Positions 60,223-64,000 of a stretch of DNA of 64,000 nucleotides are shown here, one piece after another. Location: the NCBI RefSeq assembly GCF_022761015.1, contig NZ_JAKWJQ010000002.1, positions 310,001 through 374,000 on the forward strand, read 5' to 3'. The position numbers were made by a program, and so were the translations under genes. Below the pieces are notes generated by a model. It was not told the origin of the DNA, did no database searches, and worked only from the letters and a program-made list of their open reading frames with translations. Source of the stretch: Humibacter sp. RRB41 (GTDB lineage: Bacteria; Actinomycetota; Actinomycetes; Actinomycetales; Microbacteriaceae). Position 1 is the stretch's first letter, and every line of letters begins with the position of its first letter.

Positions 60223-61961
60223 CAGGACTCCTTCTCGTCCTTCTTGGCGTCGCTGCCGCCGGAGGCGACGAGTTCGGCCTGCTTGCGTTCGGCGATGGTC
60301 TGACGACGTTCGGCCTCTTTACCGCTGGCTGCACGCTTCGAATCGCTCACGCCCGGTGCGGTGCGGAACTGCGCCGCGCCTCGGTACACAGCACCCAGCG
60401 CGGTCGGATCGAGACCGGACCACCGATTCCCGCTGGAGAAGAAGCGGGTGCGCGCGAGCAGCTGCAGGGTTGGATGAGTGAACAGAATCACGATCAAGAC
60501 GTCGAGCACGGTCGTGACGCCGAGTGTGAACGCGAACCCTTGCACGTTGCCGACGGCAAGCACGTACAGCACGATCGCCGCGAGCAGGTTCGTCGACTTC
60601 GAGGCGTAGATCGTTCTTCGTGCACGTTTCCAGCCCGCCTCGACGGCGGACTCGAGACTTCGCCCATCGCGCAACTCATCGCGTATTCGTTCGAAGTACA
60701 CGATGAAGGAGTCGGCGGTGAAACCGATGGCCACAATCAGACCGGCCACACCGGCAAGCGAAAGTCGGTAGTCGATTCGCCAGGACAGGATCGCGATCAC
60801 CAGATAGGTCAGCAACGCGGCGACGACCAGCGACGTGATCGTCACCAGGCCGAGCAGCCGGTACTGGAACAGGGTGTAGATGACGACCAGCAGAAGTCCG
60901 ATCGCGCCGGCGATCAGACCGCTGAGCAGCTGAGCGGAACCAAGCGTCGCCGAGATCGTGTCGGAGCTCTGCACCTTGAAGCTCACAGGAAGGGCGCCGA
61001 ACTTCAACTGATCGGCCAGGCTCTGCGCAGAGGTCTGGTCGAAGCTGCCGGTGATCTGCGGCTTGCCGTTGGTGATCGCACCTTGCATCGCCGGGGCGGA
61101 AAGAACCTTGCCGTCGAGCACGAACGCGAACTGGGCACGCGGGTCGGTCGAGTCGGCGCTGTAGAAGCCGTACAGGCGCTCGCTCACGTTGGTGAAGTCC
61201 TTGGTCCCCTGGCCGTTGAAGACCAGGTTCACGGCCCACTGACCGGTGGTGTTGCCGCTCGAGTCGGTCACGATTCCGGCTGTCGCGTTCGAGATGTCGG
61301 AACCCTCGACCTCGACGGGCCCGAGCAGGTACTTCACGCTCAGGTCGTCGTCGCACGTGATGAGGGGCTTGTCCTCCGGCGCGATGTTGGTCGTCGCGTT
61401 CTTCAGCGACGAGCACTTGAAAGCGTCGTATTCCGCCTGGAGGGCAGGCGTCACCCATGAAGTGTCGCTGCCATTCGTCGGTTTGGCGGTCGGGGTCGAC
61501 TGGAGGGTCGGTGCCGGAGACGGGTACGCGGTGGTCTTGCCGTTTGAACCGACGAACGTGTTCGTCGGCCCGCCGGTCAGGAGCACGGGCCGAAGCTCGA
61601 GCTTCGAGGACGACTTGATGCGGTTCAGCGTCGCCTGGTCAGGGGTGCCGGGGATCGAGACGACGATATTGTCGCTGCCCTGCGTGCTCACCTGCGCCTC
61701 GGACACACCAGAGGCGTTGACCCGCTCACGGATGATCGAGACCGCTTGGTTGAGCTCGTCCGCGGTGACCTTCTGGCCACCGGCGAGTTGCGGCGCGAGG
61801 ATGATCTCGGTGCCGCCCTCGAGGTCGAGTCCCAACTTGGGCGCCCACGAAGCGGAGGAGAACAGCACTCCCCCGCCGAGAACCAGCACCAGCGCGACGA
61901 CGATCACGCCGAGCCAGGTCAGTGAGCGCGAGGCATTCCTCGCAGGAGACGACTTTGCCAC
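60222..61961 (-). CDS. secD: Protein translocase subunit SecD
   Basis: 579 residues from a GTG. Helix 1 (about 13-32) is followed by the SecD signature LGLDLEGGTEIILAPQ and an extracytoplasmic P1 domain, with a long low-complexity insertion (about 150-185, Ser/Thr/Pro-rich). The five C-terminal membrane helices contain GFTADSFIVYFERIRDELRDGRS, whose Asp and Arg are needed for proton coupling. The C-terminal tail is charged. It is translated with secF. Confidence 0.97.
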   Translation of the reverse strand: MAKSSPARNASRSLTWLGVIVVALVLVLGGGVLFSSASWAPKLGLDLEGGTEIILAPQLAGGQKVTADELNQAVSIIRERVNASGVSEAQVSTQGSDNIVVSIPGTPDQATLNRIKSSSKLELRPVLLTGGPTNTFVGSNGKTTAYPSPAPTLQSTPTAKPTNGSDTSWVTPALQAEYDAFKCSSLKNATTNIAPEDKPLITCDDDLSVKYLLGPVEVEGSDISNATAGIVTDSSGNTTGQWAVNLVFNGQGTKDFTNVSERLYGFYSADSTDPRAQFAFVLDGKVLSAPAMQGAITNGKPQITGSFDQTSAQSLADQLKFGALPVSFKVQSSDTISATLGSAQLLSGLIAGAIGLLLVVIYTLFQYRLLGLVTITSLVVAALLTYLVIAILSWRIDYRLSLAGVAGLIVAIGFTADSFIVYFERIRDELRDGRSLESAVEAGWKRARRTIYASKSTNLLAAIVLYVLAVGNVQGFAFTLGVTTVLDVLIVILFTHPTLQLLARTRFFSSGNRWSGLDPTALGAVYRGAAQFRTAPGVSDSKRAASGKEAERRQTIAERKQAELVASGGSDAKKDEKES

Positions 61962-61990
61962 GAAGGGACTCAGCTTTCTATGCTCGCGCG

Positions 61991-62008
61991 GGCGCCGTCG
62001 ATGGCGCC
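61991..62008 (-). other. Small hairpin between yajC and secD
   Basis: GGCGCC and GGCGCC, each self-complementary and 6 bases apart, can pair as a 6-bp stem. They lie in the 63-base yajC-secD gap. Possible intercistronic processing or stability element. Confidence 0.3.
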
Positions 62009-62024
62009 AGCACGGGAGAGGGAT

Positions 62025-62423
62025 CTACTCGTCGGTCTTCTTCGACGGTGCGTCGGCATCCTCGATCCGCTCGCCGTATGCCGGCTTCTCGTCGATGGCT
62101 GGAGTCTCTGTGGTCGACGCCGCGGCATCCGCCGGGCTCTCCTCTTCGGTGACCTCAGGGGAGGTCTCGACGCGACCGATGGTCTGACGGTGCACGGTGA
62201 GGATGTGTCCGGGGCTGGTCTCGAGCTCGACCTTGTTGGTCTCTTCGTCGATCGACACGATGGTCCCGAAGACCCCGAAGTTGGTCATGACAGTAGCGCC
62301 GGGCACCACCTGCTTCTGCAGTTCGGACGCCTGCTTCTGCCGCCTCCTGCTGCTGCGGAACATGAAGAAGATGAGGGCGGCCAGGATGACGACCATGACA
62401 ACGGTCAGGATGTTCTGATCCAA
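62025..62423 (-). CDS. yajC: Preprotein translocase subunit YajC
   Basis: 132 residues from TTG at 62423, chosen because GGAAGG lies 8 bases upstream and the family begins with a short tail and helix here (LDQNILTVVMVVILAALIFFMF). A GTG at 62465 would add an unusual Pro-rich leader. One membrane helix (about 5-24) is followed by RSSRRRQKQ and the YajC beta domain VVPGATVMTNFGVFGTIVSIDEETNKVELETSPG. The acidic tail continues from about residue 90. It works with SecDF. Confidence 0.93.
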   Translation of the reverse strand: MDQNILTVVMVVILAALIFFMFRSSRRRQKQASELQKQVVPGATVMTNFGVFGTIVSIDEETNKVELETSPGHILTVHRQTIGRVETSPEVTEEESPADAAASTTETPAIDEKPAYGERIEDADAPSKKTDE

Positions 62424-62498
62424 GTTGGAAAACCTTCCGGGGATGAGGGGGCGCGGGACAACCACCTCATACGCATGGGGGCTGCAAGCTACCTAGGA

Positions 62499-63536
62499 TT
62501 ATAGGTCATCCGTGAACAGTGCTTGCTGCGCGTCAGCCGGGGGCTTCCTCGGTGTTCCGAAGTGCTGCCACGCCATCGCGGTGGCCACGCGACCGCGCGG
62601 GGTGCGCGACAACAGACCGATCCGGACGAGGAACGGCTCGACGACCGACTCGATCGTGTCCGCCTCTTCCCCCACCGAGACCGCGAGGGTGCTGAGCCCG
62701 ACCGGCCCGCCGTCGAATCTGGTCAGAATCACCTGCATGACGGCTCTGTCGATGCGGTCCAAGCCGAGTTCGTCGACGTCGTAGAGCTCGAGGGCGGCCC
62801 GAACTGCGTCCAGATCGGCGCGTCCGCCGTGCACCAGGGCGAAGTCGCGCACTCGCCGCAGCAGGCGGTTGGCGATGCGCGGCGTCCCACGGCATCTGCC
62901 GGCGATCTCTGCGATGGCCTCGCGGTCGATCTCGAAGTCGAGGAGGGTCGCCGCACGCACCAGCACCTGCTCGAGCTCGGCGTCGTCATAGAACTCGAGG
63001 TGGGCGGTGAAGCCGAACCTGTCGCGCAAGGGGTTGGGCAGTAAGCCGGATCGCGTTGTGGCACCCACCATCGTGAACGGCGCGAGATCGAGCGGAATCG
63101 ACGTCGCCCCAGCCCCTTTGCCGACCATGATGTCGATGCGGAAGTCCTCCATCGCGAGGTACAGCATCTCTTCGGCGGATCGGGCCATGCGATGGATCTC
63201 GTCGATGAAGAGCACTTCACCGGGCATGAGAGAGGAAAGCAGCGCAGCCAGATCTCCCGCGTGCTGGATGGCAGGGCCGCTCGACATGCGCAGATTCCTG
63301 CCGCTCTCGTGCGCGACGATCATGGCGAGTGTCGTCTTGCCGAGGCCGGGAGGACCGGCCAGCAGAATGTGGTCCGGTGTTCGATCCTGCATGCGCGCCG
63401 CGGTGAGCAGCAGTTGCAACTGGCCGCGAACCTTCGACTGTCCGACGAATTCGCCGAGGGACTTCGGCCGTAGAGCGCCCTCGAATGCCAGCTCGGCTTC
63501 GGACTGCGCCTGAGGTGCGGTCAGGTCGTCGCTCAT
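62499..63536 (-). CDS. ruvB: Holliday junction helicase RuvB
   Basis: 345 residues. RuvB is the AAA+ motor that drives branch migration with RuvA. Walker A is GPPGLGKTT (61-69), Walker [10 protein letters not shown] near 109-117, the sensor 1 stretch [21 protein letters not shown], and the C-terminal winged helix [22 protein letters not shown]. The start overlaps the ruvA stop in ATGA. Confidence 0.97.
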   Translation of the reverse strand: MSDDLTAPQAQSEAELAFEGALRPKSLGEFVGQSKVRGQLQLLLTAARMQDRTPDHILLAGPPGLGKTTLAMIVAHESGRNLRMSSGPAIQHAGDLAALLSSLMPGEVLFIDEIHRMARSAEEMLYLAMEDFRIDIMVGKGAGATSIPLDLAPFTMVGATTRSGLLPNPLRDRFGFTAHLEFYDDAELEQVLVRAATLLDFEIDREAIAEIAGRCRGTPRIANRLLRRVRDFALVHGGRADLDAVRAALELYDVDELGLDRIDRAVMQVILTRFDGGPVGLSTLAVSVGEEADTIESVVEPFLVRIGLLSRTPRGRVATAMAWQHFGTPRKPPADAQQALFTDDL

Positions 63537-64000
63537 ACCTGCTGCCTCGCCGTCGGACCGAGGCGTGACAACGCGAGCCTCAGCAGCGCCTGCACGGTGT
63601 CGCGCTCCGGTTCGGCGTACTCGTCGGTGATCTCGCGTATGGCGTCGGACGCGGTGCGCTCCGGCCAGCCGAGACCGACCAACGCGATGACCACACTGCC
63701 AGCGACATCCGTGCTGGGAATCTGGGCGACCGTCTGCACCGGCTTCGCGGGGGCGAAGAGCTTGCCCGTGAGCGACACGACGATGAGCTTCGCCGTCTTC
63801 GGACCGATCCCCGACACCCTGCGGAAGGCCGCATCGTCGTCGGAGGCGACGGCCATCGCGATCTCGTCTGGCGAGAGTTCGGCGAGCACACCGAGCGCGG
63901 ACTTCGGGCCGACGCCCGACACCCCGATCAGCGCGTCGAACACGCCGAGGTGTTCTCGAGCCGGAAAGCCGAAGAGCGACACCGACTCCTGGCGCACCAC
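63533..64000 (-). CDS. ruvA: Holliday junction DNA-binding protein RuvA, N-terminus missing
   Basis: The gene continues past the right edge; 155 C-terminal residues are visible, beginning near the end of the OB fold ([12 protein letters not shown]). Two helix-hairpin-helix motifs [14 protein letters not shown] and [14 protein letters not shown] bind the Holliday junction. A linker (about 82-102) leads to the C-terminal three-helix domain that contacts RuvB ([19 protein letters not shown]). ruvC would be expected beyond the edge. Confidence 0.95.
   Translation of the reverse strand: MVRQESVSLFGFPAREHLGVFDALIGVSGVGPKSALGVLAELSPDEIAMAVASDDDAAFRRVSGIGPKTAKLIVVSLTGKLFAPAKPVQTVAQIPSTDVAGSVVIALVGLGWPERTASDAIREITDEYAEPERDTVQALLRLALSRLGPTARQQV

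Overview
The window is about 66% GC by eye, densely coded and almost free of long gaps. It has frequent GTG and TTG starts and many 1-, 4- and 8-base gene overlaps. Gene content and order (ruvAB-yajC-secDF-rel, rarA-rpsD-alaS-ruvX-mltG-aroECKB-efp-nusB, pyrRBC-carAB-pyrF-gmk-rpoZ-coaBC-metK-priA, his/trp-lgt-gltBD-pyk) point to the core chromosome of a high-GC actinobacterium, most likely in Microbacteriaceae. That placement is inference; no rRNA gene is present to confirm it. There are no tRNA or rRNA genes, insertion sequences, phage genes or CRISPR arrays, and no gene-free stretch longer than about 300 bases.

Layout. 1-4.7 kb is a mixed accessory edge: the 3' end of a secreted-type phosphatase with two HAD domains in tandem, two membrane proteins (one with an EXPERA fold), a small membrane protein, an SGNH hydrolase and a phosphoribosyltransferase. 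From 53.6 kb down to 4.76 kb every gene lies on the minus strand, a 49-kb run. In transcription order it holds rarA, rpsD, a DUF948 protein, a small membrane protein, alaS, ruvX, mltG, the shikimate genes aroE-aroC-aroK-aroB-aroQ, efp-nusB, a thioredoxin-fold lipoprotein and a VIT-type metal transporter. Then come the pyrimidine operon pyrR-pyrB-pyrC-(membrane protein)-carA-carB-pyrF, an mIHF-Gmk fusion, rpoZ, coaBC, metK, priA, fmt, rsmB and rpe. The run ends with the histidine genes hisE-hisG-hisF-hisI, coupled to trpE-(two small membrane proteins)-trpC-trpB-trpA, then lgt, gltB-gltD and pyk. 53.7-56.5 kb carries three plus-strand genes (cyclophilin-type isomerase, DUF349 protein, AbiEi-like protein). 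56.5-64 kb returns to the minus strand with ruvA (partial)-ruvB-yajC-secD-secF-rhodanese-rel.

How the genes fit together. Shikimate enzymes make chorismate for TrpE. PRPP-using His, Trp and pyrimidine steps, and the ribulose-phosphate epimerase that feeds PRPP, share one transcription direction. GltBD and pyruvate kinase supply glutamate and pyruvate. Gmk, the RNA polymerase omega subunit and Rel touch guanine nucleotides and ppGpp.

Most notable. The pyrR leader folds into a near-consensus PyrR-binding hairpin whose lower stem buries the ribosome binding site. Guanylate kinase carries an N-terminal domain resembling the actinobacterial nucleoid protein mIHF. The hexamer GGATGC/GCATCC is strikingly frequent. 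Several genes look leaderless. Three unrelated proteins have 15-base in-frame repeats at their N-termini. I saw no clearly new multi-gene defence or mobile system.
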